Assembly (NCBI GenBank): GCA_949825065.1 | Contig: OX463839.1 | Coordinates: forward strand, 33,923,540-33,987,539 | DNA from: Odontocerum albicorne | Taxonomy: Eukaryota > Arthropoda > Insecta > Trichoptera > Odontoceridae | Length of the DNA stretch: 64,000 nucleotides | Direction of reading: 5' to 3' | Shown: piece by piece, positions 1-10,606 of the stretch | Position numbering within the stretch: position 1 is the stretch's first letter | Layout of the letters: each line of letters starts with the position of its first letter | The notes under the pieces: model-generated | Seen by the model: the letters and a program-made list of their open reading frames with translations, nothing else | Told to the model about the DNA's origin: nothing | Databases searched by the model: none | Translations under genes and position numbers: made by a program

Positions 1-75
1 ATAAATTGTATTACAGTTTCGTTGTATACGTACAACCTGGCGGGCTTATTGTCATGTGGTAATTTCTATTTAAAA
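1..75 (-). repeat. SINE 3' tail, partial copy
   Basis: Read on the minus strand, this stretch carries the tail shared by the SINEs of this window: CCACATGACAATAAG followed by CCCGCCAGGTTGTA. It is cut by the window edge or truncated, and no tRNA-like head is visible. Confidence 0.65.
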
Positions 76-278
76 GAAAAAGTATGGGAAGTATCTTTCA
101 CTATCAAAATATTCAAAAGAAAAATGTTTTGTATTTTTTCTTTCCTACAAAATTAGTTAAATTGACGCAGTATCGTTGCTCCAGTGTTCAGATACATAAA
201 TTATGTCTATTAACTAATTGAGAAATTTCACATGATACGATTCTTAGTCTTGCTGTATTTCTATTATGTATATAATGA

Positions 279-480
279 CGACCTCCGTGGCCTATTTGGT
301 AAGACGCCTGTCTCACAATACAGAGGTTACGGGTTTAAATTCCTATTCTTTTAAAAAGGTTTCCAGTCTGGTGTTCACTTAAAGCCTCTTTAACATATTT
401 CTGGTTGACTGGAAGAGATTTCCACATGACAATAAGCCCGCCAAGTTATATTGTATACAACTAAAGTATAATACAATACA
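279..480 (+). repeat. tRNA-derived SINE, near full length
   Basis: The head resembles a tRNA with an A-box-like stretch (GTGGCCTATTTGGTAAGACG) and a B-box-like stretch (GGGTTTAAATTCC). The body contains the shared text GTTCACTTAAAGCCTC and ACATATTTCTGGTTGACTGG, and the tail is CCACATGACAATAAGCCCGC followed by an AT-rich end. The same body and tail recur at 25235, 37640 (minus), 45113 and 62750, so this is one SINE family. It lies in an intron of lipase A if that gene's missing exons are to the left of the window. Confidence 0.75.
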
Positions 481-559
481 ATAATTATACAAAATATATT
501 GGTATTCTAGACAAAAAAAAAGCAAGAACTAAAAATAATCAAAAGATAAAATTCGTTTA

Positions 560-777
560 TATACTACAACATATGCATAAGATTTCTATAACGTTTCATT
601 TGCACATTTTAAGCTTATTGTTATATGAAATATAAATTACAACATATGTATAAGATTTCTATAACGTTTAATTTGCACATTTTAAGCTTATTGTTATATG
701 AAATATAAATTATAACATATGCATAAGATTTCTATAACGTTTCATTTGCACATTTTAAGCTTATTGTTATATGAAAT
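560..777 (+). repeat. 73-bp tandem repeat, three copies
   Basis: The string AACATATGYATAAGATTTC starts at 568, 641 and 714, giving an exact 73-bp period over three nearly identical copies. It lies directly upstream of the first visible exon of lipase A, in intronic sequence, and codes for nothing. Confidence 0.9.
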
Positions 778-830
778 TTTGTTACCTTCCGTTTATTTTT
801 CTTAATTATAATTGAGAATATTCTTTTCAG

Positions 831-3473
831 GCTTAACCCTTCAACTCCCCAAGTATTGATCAATGGAGATGTGCAAGTTCTACAAAATTCCAACTTTCAG
901 TTGGATAAACCAGTCAAGATGTTCGCTCACGGATGGACAAAACAAGCTATTGACCCGTCAGTTATAAGTGGTATGAATTGTTTTGATTATTTACATAGCT
1001 GCATGAGTAAATTGATTTCATTATTATTTAATAAGGCGTTCCATCCCATAAAGGGCTTGATTTGTGCCAATGACAATTTAAAAGACAGGAGGGTGTGTAA
1101 AGATATGAAAAATTACAGTAATATTAAATGTTTAAATTATTTTGGATAGTAAATTCTGATATGTGATTGTAAATTAGTGAAGAATTAAGTGCAAATAGGT
1201 GGGACGTATTGAACGGGTGGGAGACATTTATACACGAGTCAAGATCGTGTGCGACACGTTGCAGGATACTAAAAAAAGATTGTCAAGGGCTTTAGTAAAG
1301 CATCAAGAATTTTTGTTTTAAAGATATGTTTATAAAATATAAAACAAAAGTCTTAAATAGTCGCTGTGATCAATAAGAGTATTTAATGTCATATTTTTTA
1401 TAAATTTTGTTGCATCAAAAATACACAGTTTTTAATATGTACGACCAATATTTTTGAGGAAGACAATATCTAACGTATGTACTCAACAGACAAGTCAACG
1501 AATTTTTAATAAAGAATTAGTTCATATTTGGATAAAATAACATTCTTTTTTTTAAAGGGCAATCCACCCACACTAGGATGATTTGTGTCACCATAGTAAA
1601 GCCAAAAATAATAAGAGTTAATATAATAAACGGAATTGAAAAGATAATAATAATTTAAAGCTTCAACTGATAAAACTTCAAAGATTTAACAATAAATAAA
1701 TGATTTTTTAAAGAATTACTAATTCGATGAAAATATTAACATTTCACAAAAGAAGCATTAGTTTATTGACATTTGGTTTCAGGTTTCTTAGCTGATGGTG
1801 ACTACAACGTTATATTGATTGACTGGACGAAGGGTACCGATGGAGAGGAGTCGGAGGTGGTGGCCAGGGTTCCCTCAATCGGCAAATTCCTGGGCAGCTT
1901 CATAGACTGGCTTTCCACATTGGGGGTGGACCATAGCAAGTTCCACATCGTGGGCATGAGTCTTGGCAGCCACGTCGTGGGGTGGACGGGCCGCAGCTGT
2001 CAGAAGGGGAAAGTCGAGATCGTCACAGGTAACACGTCTCATTCTCTCAATTTCTCTCAAGTCTCAATCAAGAGGACAAATAGTTTCGGGAGGCTTAACA
2101 AACAGAGCGGAACGATATTCAGACTTTGGATGATCAAGATTTTTTTTCTTTTTATGATCATATGTATCATATGTTTTAAATTTTAAAATCTCACAATTCA
2201 ATAATTATTTTACAATTAAAAATATATTTTTGAATGTCCACCATTAGAGAGCCACAGTTTCGATTTATGGAGAATCTAATTTACCGCAGCCACGATTACT
2301 CCTGAGGAAAATGCAAAAAATTATTTCGTGTGTTTTTTGTTTTTTTTTATTGTACACGTTTTATTTTAAAAGAAGAAGATATTTCGAAATTTTCAATAAA
2401 AATGAAGAAACACATTTTTTTTCTTTTGTACTCACCACGTTTGAGTTCATTAATGGTTTCAAAGATCTCCGTCTTCCTCGTCAGATGAAGATGAACCCAT
2501 CTACCACCTGCCGAGTAGCACGGAGGTCTTTTGCTACTGCAGTGAATTCACATAAAACAGTGGTAAAAAATACGTAATAAAAAATAAGTGTTTTATTTAT
2601 TTTATTAAAAATGTATTAACATGACACCACAAAGTGAAACGAACGTCTTTTCTACGATTCTAGAAAATAAGATATTTTTTTAAATATATGTGAAGTTTAT
2701 AATCTTCTTTTTGATTTCCATGTAAATCACTGGAAAATAGTCAGTTTGATTGTAAGATAATTTTCATAGTTACTAAATAAATTGTTTATGATACCTATAA
2801 TCTTAGCTTGCGACCCACCTAAGAGATTCTGGGAGGACTCCGATGATAAAGTGAATGCTGGTGATGGAAAATATGTTGAAGTTATCCACTCAAACACTCT
2901 GAACCACGGCTTAATCTACCCCACCGGCACTGCTGACTTCTACCCTAACGGAGGCACAACCCAACCTGGCTGCAACAACAATTCCATGTGCGATCACGGC
3001 AGATCTCTGCAATTCTTGATGGACTCTCTTGGTCACCAAGGATTTGTGGCAAAAAAATGCAACAGTTACGAAGAAATGGCAGCTGGAAATTGTGCTAATA
3101 TCGGAACATCTTATATGGGAGGAACTGGAGCTGCCAAAAACATGTAAGTACGAGTACTTAGAGATTTAAAAGAGCTTACATTTTTTGACTGAAGAAATAT
3201 AATGTATCAAGACCTAAATTTTTTTCAAGTATTATTTTCAGAATTCAAAATTCATTTTTAAATCATTTAATCATCTATGGTTGTTTCAAAATTTTCATAC
3301 AATAAACTTTTTAAAAAAAAGTTGAACATTTAGATAAATATTAGCAAATTAAAATTTTAATACAAGTTGTAAATAAATATTTATGTTTTATTACAATGTT
3401 CCTAATTATTTTTTTCAGTTCTGGTGTATATTACTTGACCACAAATGCTAACAAGCCATATTACCAGGGTTGA
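831..3473 (+). CDS. Lipase A: secreted pancreatic-type lipase / phospholipase A1-like, 5' exons missing
   Basis: Four exons are visible: 831-970, 1783-2028, 2807-3143 and 3419-3473 (TGA stop). All have AG/GT borders and the joins keep one frame, with phases 2, 1, 1, 2. The joined protein has about 258 residues and lacks the signal peptide and N-terminus, which must lie upstream of base 1. Visible hallmarks of the family are the oxyanion-hole motif AHGW in the first exon, the nucleophile elbow GMSLGSH (GXSXG), the catalytic Asp in ACDPP at the start of the third exon, ADFYPNGG, and the catalytic His in MCDHGRS. The protein ends about 70 residues after that His with no PLAT domain, as in the roughly 300-residue insect neutral lipases and PLA1-like proteins. 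It would hydrolyse ester bonds of neutral lipids or phospholipids outside the cell. Substrate cannot be told from this sequence. All triad residues are present and no stop or frameshift was found, so I take it as functional. Confidence 0.9.
2440..2665. repeat. Dispersed repeat with CTGACGA...GAAAC core, in lipase A intron
   Basis: The block matches a second block at 57330-57650: TTTGAGTTCA, CTCCGTCTTCCTCGTCAG and the flank ACGTCTTTTCTA appear in both in the same order. On the minus strand positions 2484-2456 read CTGACGA, 17 bases, GAAAC, which is the conserved pattern of a hammerhead ribozyme core. It lies between lipase A exons at 2028 and 2807. The ribozyme reading is a hypothesis; the homology of the two blocks is seen directly. 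Confidence 0.6.
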
Positions 3474-3577
3474 TAGAAGAATTGAACTTCAAATCTGTAA
3501 TATTTTCTCTAAATCCTTGATATCAATTTTTTAATGAATTATGCTCTTTTTGTATTAATGTTCTAGCTCTTGTTTAT

Positions 3578-3583
3578 AATAAA
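3578..3583 (+). promoter_or_regulatory. Poly(A) signal of lipase A
   Basis: AATAAA lies about 105 bases after the lipase A stop codon, a normal distance for a short insect 3' UTR. Confidence 0.6.
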
Positions 3584-3599
3584 TTTATTCAGCTAAAAC

Positions 3600-4480
3600 C
3601 ATGTTTAATTTGTATTACACCTTATGAAAACAAAACTATTAGACATATTACTCAAACGTTTATATGTGTTCGGTCAAAGTGTAAAATTATTAAAATGGAA
3701 ATGGATAAATTTTTGTATTTTTAACAATTGATTAAACAACTGTAAAATCAGAGCATATAACTTGAGTCACAATTTATTTATTTAAAATTTTATTAATATT
3801 TTTATCACATTTCATTATTATAGGAGTATTTATTTTTTCTTTTTTTCTCTTTAGGACATTTTTCCAATTTACAGAGGTACGAGTATAAAGTTTTAAACTG
3901 TTAAACGTCATTTCAAAATTATAAAGAAAAATTATGAAAGACCACAACACAAAACAAGTAAACAGTGCTCTTCTTTTTCATTAATCGAGTAAATAGTTAT
4001 GGTCTAGGTTAATGGTGATTTGATTATAAAATTTGAATAGTAAAAATGTGTTGAAGCATTTTTCATTATTTTTATTGATTTAATCTTAAAATAAAAAAAA
4101 TATTTCTTAAAATCATTGGAATAATGCCCCCATTACTTACTCGTATTTCAGGTGATATCACAATAATGGTACGTAACGATCATTATCTCCAAATTATGAT
4201 GTTAACAACCGGAAAATTACAACGGAAACTACAAAATAATGCTTAACAATGACTTGAGTCATAGAACACCCAGTAACTCCATAATTTTAAGTTGAAATGA
4301 TTTCATTCAATAATTTAGATGTGTTTCATAATTTAAAAAAAAATATTACGTTTTTATTCATTGATTAGAATATAAAATTGTTGACATATTTTAACGTGTT
4401 GAATTCTTATGACTGACGCGTTTTATTCTACGATCATCTACACAATAGTCTCGCTCTGAGCTTATTTGAATGAAATCCAC
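3600..4480. other. Gene-free AT-rich spacer
   Basis: AT-rich spacer between lipase A and the repeat cluster at 4565. No exon with lipase similarity and no recognisable element was seen. It holds two copies of the ACTCGTA/TACGAGT motif (3878 and 4139). Confidence 0.5.
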
Positions 4481-4564
4481 CACGAACTCAATTGACATTT
4501 ATTTTAATGATGAATCTAGCCTGAAATTCTCTAGCATCTTTGAAGATTTTCAAGGCTTCTTCCC

Positions 4565-4763
4565 ACTGGTTTAAAACGTTTTTCGGGGTTGTTCCCGCGT
4601 TGTGTCGGCTTAAATGATGACTGATGTTTCTAGTCTTTGAAACATCACGTTGCAGCCTTCATCCTCAGGACGATGTCAAAATTACATTTGATCATGTCTT
4701 TTGAAGCAATAGTCAAGTCAATCCAACAGGGCAAAAACTCCGAAAAACGTTTTAAAATAGTGG
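4565..4763. repeat. Short inverted-repeat element
   Basis: The arm CTGGTTTAAAACGTTTTTCG (about 4566-4586) reappears inverted at about 4736-4763 as CCGAAAAACGTTTTAAA. The interior contains CCTTCATCCTCAGGACGATG. A related direct copy, lacking the second arm, is seen at about 47405-47590. No coding sequence was seen. Confidence 0.55.
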
Positions 4764-4850
4764 CAATTCCATAATAATAAAAAAGAGATATTCTTTGTTT
4801 TAAGCAAAACGATTTAGTCGGTAGAAATCGCTTGAAATGTAATAATATAA

Positions 4851-5023
4851 AACACTGTTTATTCCACTTTATGTAACGGTATAAACCTACCGGTTTCAAG
4901 GTTTTCACCTCATAATCAGGGGATAGTCATAGATCATAGTCTTGTTTGTGCTCCCTGATGATGAGGTGAAACATTGAAACCGGTAGGGTTATACCGTTAC
5001 ATAAAGTGGAATAAACAGTGTTT
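4851..5023. repeat. Head-to-head pair of Penelope-like tail repeats (about 70-bp inverted repeat)
   Basis: The left arm (4851-4920) and right arm (4953-5023) are near-complete reverse complements; both contain CCGGTAGG, ATACCGTTACATAAAGTGG and AATAAACAGTGTTT. Single or paired copies recur at 34531-34650 and 62366-62515, and the right copy extends to about 5090 with sequence shared with 62500. The right arm reads CTGATGA, 14 bases, GAAAC, which recalls the hammerhead-bearing terminal repeats of Penelope-like elements. The family name is an inference from this pattern. Confidence 0.6.
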
Positions 5024-5232
5024 GATAAAACAAATTACGATGTTCTTAAACCTCCACAATGTTAATGCCTTAACTATAAATAATATATAATAATGTAATA
5101 TTTGTTTCAAATATCTTGATTAGTTGGCTCATCATATCAATCTTAGTAAATGATAATTCGAGCAATTTGTACAATAGATAAACTCCTTCGTTCTGTACAG
5201 TCAACATTGTCAGCTGAGTTGAGTTATTTACA

Positions 5233-5284
5233 ATGAATTACCTACGAGTACTTATTGCAATAACTGTAGTTGGTGTTGGATTGA
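5233..5284 (+). CDS. Orphan signal-peptide exon, probably first exon of a lost lipase paralogue
   Basis: An ATG opens 17 codons of strongly hydrophobic sequence (MNYLRVLIAITVVGVGL) and ends with one extra base at a good donor, A|GTGAGT. That is the same length class and the same phase 1 as the first exons of lipase B (12663) and lipase D (20474). No matching second exon was found before the next signal exon at 12663; the interval is full of LINE and transposon sequence. It may be a dead remnant of a lipase copy, or a distal alternative first exon for pseudogene B. Confidence 0.45.
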
Positions 5285-5559
5285 GTGAGTTTTACGTATA
5301 AATATTGATATTATGTTTTGACACATGTATCATATGTTATATGAAATTGATTTGATGTATGTATAATACGTTTAAAAAAATATTTTCAAATGTATATATT
5401 TTGATGTACTCGTATATTATATAACATTTATTTGGTGCATGTGTGTTAAATAAAATTGTTTTCATGTATGTATATTTCCAACCTACGAAAGTACGATCAT
5501 ATAACTTCATACCAGAAGGCATTGAACTGGTTGAATGTTAGAAATAGACGCGGAATTCA

Positions 5560-6115
5560 CATAGTATCTCTTGTATAATATCCTTAACTGTCCCGCCGCC
5601 CCCTCTTATCTCGCCGAAAATTTTCGGCGTCTTTCCAATCATGGATTAGCGCTACGCTCAAACAGAGATCGTTAATTGGCCTTTCCAGTTCACCGCTCCT
5701 CCTTTTTTACGTCGTCCTTTACTGTCCACGCAGTGAGACTTTGGAATCAGTTACATACTAATATAAGACTCGCTCCGTCCTTGGCATGCAAAAAACTCTT
5801 AATTTCTTGTCAGTAAAATAACGTGTTGCATTCTTGATTTTTCTTTACCTTTCTCTCCATTTTCTTTTGATTGATGATATCTCACTTAATATGAAAAATA
5901 ATGTTAAGGTAATTGCCCGTCTTTGTGGGGTTCGTAGGCATATGCTCACGTATGTTTTTATGGATTTCGTGGAGATGGATAGTCATTTGAATGATTTATG
6001 CGACCATGTAACTTGCTTCATTTACTTTTATCTGGTTGGTTGGAAGAGATTGCCGCCTGGCAATAAGGCAGCCAGATTGTATTTGCAATAAAAGTGTTAA
6101 ATAAATAAATTATAG
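5560..6115 (+). mobile_element. LINE fragment (ORF2 C-terminus plus 3' UTR) whose tail matches the SINE tail
   Basis: A short open stretch from about 5660 to 5820 reads FPVHRSS...SSFTVHAVRLWNQL...SLACKK and ends in TAA. This is the C-terminal signature common to non-LTR retrotransposon ORF2 proteins (a run ending in LWN-Q/S-L). It is followed by a 3' UTR that ends at about 6115 with GGTTGGAAGAGATTGCCGCC, TGGCAATAAGG and an ATAAATAAA run. That ending is the same tail carried by the tRNA-headed SINEs here, so this LINE is a candidate partner. The copy is 5'-truncated. Confidence 0.65.
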
Positions 6116-6311
6116 AATACAGTGCTTAGTTATATAATTTATAATGTAAAATATGTGTAAGTAGAATCATACTAGAAAAAAAATAAAGCAACTGAGATGA
6201 TTAATACCAAAGACTGGTTACAAAATATGATATTAAAGTTTTATCAATTATAGCATTTTGTTCTTACTTCTATAAGTTACAAAATGTATTAAAAAAAAGA
6301 AAGCAAAAACA

Positions 6312-6328
6312 CAAAAAAAAACTAAAAA
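6312..6328 (-). terminator. Pol III T-run terminator of the 5S rRNA gene
   Basis: On the minus strand the 5S sequence is followed at once by TTTTT, then AG, then a longer T-run. This is the usual RNA polymerase III stop signal for a 5S gene. Confidence 0.65.
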
Positions 6329-6446
6329 GCCAACGACACGCGGTGTTCCCAAGTGGTCACCCATCCAAGTACTGACCGCGCCCAATGTTGCTTAACTTCG
6401 GTGATCGGACGAGAACCGGTGCATTCAACGTAGTATGATCGTTGGC
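6329..6446 (-). rRNA. 5S ribosomal RNA gene
   Basis: The minus strand reads a complete 118-nt 5S rRNA, from GCCAACGA to its complement TCGTTGGC, so the two ends pair to form helix I. The conserved internal blocks are present: TCTCGTCCGATCACCGAAG, TTAAGCAACATTGGGCGCGG, and AGTACTTGGATGGGTGACC, which cover the internal Pol III control region. It closely resembles insect 5S sequences. A TATA-like element lies 23-28 bases upstream and a T-run follows, so it looks like a whole transcription unit. It is a single copy set between two truncated LINE tails (5560-6115 and 6515-6640), not part of a visible array, so expression is uncertain. Confidence 0.92.
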
Positions 6447-6468
6447 GAGTATGATGAATTAAAAACAA

Positions 6469-6474
6469 TATATA
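6469..6474 (-). promoter_or_regulatory. TATA-like element of the 5S rRNA gene
   Basis: TATATA lies 23 to 28 bases upstream of the first base of the 5S sequence on the minus strand. Insect 5S genes commonly need a TATA-like element near -30 in addition to the internal promoter. Confidence 0.5.
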
Positions 6475-6514
6475 ACTATTATAATTTTTTTTCGAAAACT
6501 GAGTTGAAGTTTTC

Positions 6515-6640
6515 ATTTGAATGATTTATGCGACCATGTAACTTGTTTCATTTACTTTTCTCTGGTTGGTTGGAAGAGATTGCCGCTTGACAATAAGTTC
6601 GTTAGATTGTATTTGCTATAAAAGTGTTAAATCAATTAAA
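6515..6640 (+). mobile_element. Truncated LINE 3' end, second copy
   Basis: From CATTTGAATGATTTATGCG onward this repeats the end of the LINE at 5560-6115 (shared CGACCATGTAACTTG, GGTTGGAAGAGATTGCCGC and AAAAGTGTTAAAT), with small changes. It is a 5'-truncated copy that lies between the 5S gene and the RTE-like LINE. Confidence 0.7.
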
Positions 6641-6655
6641 TATATGTTGTATGAC

Positions 6656-8375
6656 ATTTATAAATATCAACCATGTGACTGAAGAGGATGACGTGGAGAC
6701 AGCATGGAGGAAAGTGAAACAGAACTTGCATGATGCATCAATGGAAGCATTGGGGAAGAGGAGAGTGAACACTAACGCACATAATAAGACAAAACCTTGG
6801 TTTACCAAGGAAGTTAAAGAGCTGGCCGAGGAGAAACGAAAAAGCTACTTAAAATATAGAAGTACACCATCAGATGAAGAGAGACAAGCATATGCGACAA
6901 CTAGAAACAGAGTCAACTCGGAAATAAAACGGATAAAGAGGGAATACTGGACTAAATTTACCAAAGATATGGAGTATGATCTGTACGGGGCTCAAAAGAA
7001 GGCATGGAAAATGCTAAGAGAAAAGAAGAAACCGATCAATGAATATGTACAAACAAACAAACAAAATTACAATAGAAAAGTGGGAAAAGTACTTTCAGGA
7101 ATTATACAATGACCCGGAAGAAATCCCATTGCCTCTGAATGTAACGGATTCGGAAATTATTGAGTATAGTGAAATCAAAGCAGCTATAGCAAAACTGAAA
7201 AACCGGAAATCAACAGGACCAGACGAAATTCACAATGAGATGCTAAAATATGCCGACGATCGATTAGTAGCTGAGCTTTCTAAACTGTTTAATAAAATAT
7301 TGGACACATCAATTATCCCTAACGACTGGAGAACAAGTATAACAATACCCATCTTTAAAAAGGGGCAGAAAACAAATCCTGAAAACTACAGAGGAATATC
7401 CCTGCTTTGCTCTACTCTTATATTTCGACAGGATTCGGCTGAAGGACCTTCTGAACACTTTATTCACAAAAATGATACCTCCGTCACTCATTAATATCAT
7501 AAGAGAGATCAACCTGAATAGTAACACAAAAATCTGAGCAAATGGGAAATATACTAAACCCATAAAAACATCAGTTGGAATCAGACAAGGCGATAGCCTC
7601 AGCCCATTTCTCTTTAACTGCATAATGGATAATATCATTGCAGAGGTTGCATCTCTCAAATTGGGGTACAGTCTTGGTAAGGAAGCGGTGGGAATTCTCT
7701 GTTATGCTGACGACGCTACGCTCATAGCTGAAAATAAAAATGACTTACAGAGAATGCTCACAAAGTTCGATGAATCCTGCTCAAAGTACAATATGATTAT
7801 CTCCGTAGCAAAAAACAAGTGCATGACATTCTCCAAAGACCCACTAGAGTGCAGAATTTCAGTACGTGACGAGCCAATTGAACAGGCAACCCAGTTCAGA
7901 TATCTTGGCAGTGAATTGCTCAGCTCTTATGACCTCCCCAGAGATGTAAGGCCTCAGGTAGACAAAGCTACAGTTGTGGCGGGCTGCCTGAGAGATGTCA
8001 TATGGAGGAATAAAGATATGAGAATGGATAGCAAGGTACGCATTTATAAGACCTGTGTGCGACCTATCCTCACATATGGCATCAAAGCGAGGGCGGACAC
8101 TGTCAGGACAAAAAGTATGCTAAGAACAACGGAAATGAGAACTCTGCGCGCTATTGCTGGGAAGACTTTGCGTGATCGTGTAAGGAACAACACAATCCGA
8201 GAGGTCTGTGAGGTCCAAGATGTGGTCAGATGGGGACGACAGCGTCGACGATACTGGTACCAACATGTACAGAGAATGAATTCCACAAGAATTCCATACA
8301 TAGCTCTGCATGGGGTGCCAGATGGACGGCGTCCGCCAGGGAGACCCCCGAAACGATGGAGAGATAGCTGGCTAT
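6656..8375 (+). pseudogene. RTE-like LINE ORF2, decayed
   Basis: Three overlapping frame blocks read a non-LTR retrotransposon protein: 6656-7060 (the linker between endonuclease and reverse transcriptase), 7060-7425 (IKAAIAKLKNRKSTGPDEIHNEM, FKKGQK, NYRGISLLCS) and 7500-8375 (RQGDSLSPFLFN, CYADDATLIAE, TYGI, and the terminal GRPPKRWRDSW). YADD is the catalytic box of reverse transcriptase and the GRPP-RW-D ending is typical of RTE-group elements. Frameshifts occur near 7060 and near 7425, an in-frame stop lies near 7537, and the stretch between the NYRGISLL and RQGDSLSP motifs is much too short, so motif A with its catalytic Asp is gone. The copy cannot be active. Confidence 0.85.
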
Positions 8376-8439
8376 ATATCAATATACCAGTTATTATAAA
8401 TACCAGTGTTAACCAAAGGGTAAACAAATATTCATAAGT

Positions 8440-9960
8440 TATAAATACTTGTTCATAGGTCAACGAATTCAATGTCAAACTTTTATAGAACGTAAAAGCA
8501 ATAAACCGTGCAATTTTATATTATTCTAGCCCAGTTTTCTCGCAATCGTAGCTACTCGCTATGTAAGTGCGAATTTCTTTGTCAAGTATAGAAGATAATA
8601 GTTCTCCATTCTAGAAGCTTGTGTGACAGTCAAATACTCGTAATATGTATTATAAAAATACTCGTAATATTATACATTACAAAAAACATACTTTATTTAT
8701 CTTATAAAAATCAAAGTCTTCGAGGTTTTTAATTTTCAAGGGTATTTTTAATGTAGAACGAAGTTGTCAATCTACATAATTTTGGGTTCATTTTAATTTG
8801 TTAATATCGAAATAGCTGTAAACAATATTTTATTAAATTGAGTGAAATTCAATTATTCAAGCTTTATGTGACATCAAATTAATTCGTTTTTTTCATAATG
8901 CCGATTGAAAATTTTCTGGAGACGAGGCTAAATTGTTGTAAAATAGTGGGAAGTGTAAATTGTGGGAAATTATATTTTAGAATAATATACACGGTGTTTC
9001 TCGTTTTTATGAAAAGAAAGGCATATATTGATATTAATTAATTGCTACAATATTGTGTAATATCAGAAGTAATTTATTGTTTTATTATAAGTAAGAAGGA
9101 ACTAATGAAACTCGTTTATTCAATAATTTATTTAACAAAATACGTCATTAAATATTTTCTTACAAGAATCGGAGACCTAACTCTGGCGACAATCATGAAT
9201 CCAGAGTTCCTGCAAGCAGGATTCTAATTTAATAATAGAATTCTGGATAAAGCTTTTGTTATGAGCATACACAATAACAAACACACAATTTAATGTTTAA
9301 TAGCATCAATGTTTATTATTACCAACCAGTAAAAAAGTTCATCGAGAACAAAATTCTCAACGATAAAATAACGAATAAACACAAAATTAAGAAATAAAGC
9401 TCAACAATCTAAAAAAACAAAACGGAATGAATGTTCATAGAAAAGCAAAATGTGCCAAAATTGATCAAGCTTTCACAGACTGACAGGTCTAAAAAAAAGT
9501 CTTGATCATTAGCTGCATACAACGTAATAGAGAAGTAATAATGATTCACAACGTTTTTACTAGTAACACAACATGTATGTGATGTATGCAGTTTTTTGTG
9601 TTTTTGGAAAAAAATGTGCATTAAATGCGGGAATTATTTTTATCGGATTTTGTTGTGGGAAAATATTGTTCTGGAATGTGTGATTGAAACGGAGTTGACA
9701 AAAAACGACGTAAATTGCGGCAAAAGGTAAAATCCGTGTTTTATTATACTCTATACTGAAATTGTACTATATATACCATTTTTATTACATGACAAAATAA
9801 GATTAGTTGGCATCGTATTCCCCATTATAAAGATTATGTTGGATATTTCAAAGATCATTATTTTGATTGAGATAAAATAATTTTCAATGCAAAATGATAA
9901 AGTACACATTACACAATTGGCAAATCCACAATGTTATCAATGATAATAAAACTGAATCAG
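8440..9960. other. Gene-free AT-rich stretch
   Basis: No exon, RNA gene or recognisable element was seen. It has two ACTCGTA motifs 24 bases apart (8636 and 8660) and short open frames with no similarity I recognise. Confidence 0.5.
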
Positions 9961-10606
9961 TCTATACAGGGTGTCCCGTAAAGAGTGAATCATACTTAGA
10001 GCGATGATAGATTGGGCCAAGACCTACCAGAATATCAAAACTTGACCTCAGTAAAAACCTTGCCGTTTTTAAATTATTCAGACTTTTGTAAAATTTCGTA
10101 AAATCCCTAGCTTGTATTAGATTTTTGCTGCGTTGTGTACAAATTACCATTTTTGTAATTTTTTTAATGTGAAATACCTTTGAATAGTAGCCTTATTTGT
10201 CGGTTACAAAATGATTTCCAAAATTATTAGGGGTGTACAAAAAAAATACTTGGAAAAATTAAAAACTCTTAATTAAAATTTTTACGCAAAATTTTGACCT
10301 TTTGTGGTAAAAAAATTGTACTGGGCATTTCCAGAATACTACTTTAAAAAGTTGCTCAATTAATGGAAATTTTAGAATGGTGCAACACCACTAGATTTTT
10401 GTTACGGAAAACGAAATAATACTATTTTTTATTCAAAAGGGGCTGATTCTGACCAAAGTTTAAGTGAAAGGTATTAATGCAAAATATACTTCATTTTGTT
10501 TCTGTCACATATTAACCGTTGTTTTTCATGTAAGCAATATCTAATTATAGCGCAAGCTTCCACTACCTACCACCGATCGGTTCAAACCGAACAAAAGGGG
10601 AGATAT

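Noticed and set aside
6322..6516. Minus-strand frame of 64 residues
   Set aside because: It only translates the 5S rRNA gene.
7309..7659. Minus-strand frame of 116 residues
   Set aside because: Shadow of the RTE-like LINE coding sequence on the plus strand.
8044..8478. Minus-strand frame of 144 residues
   Set aside because: Antisense shadow of the reverse-transcriptase C-terminus, which has clear protein motifs on the plus strand.
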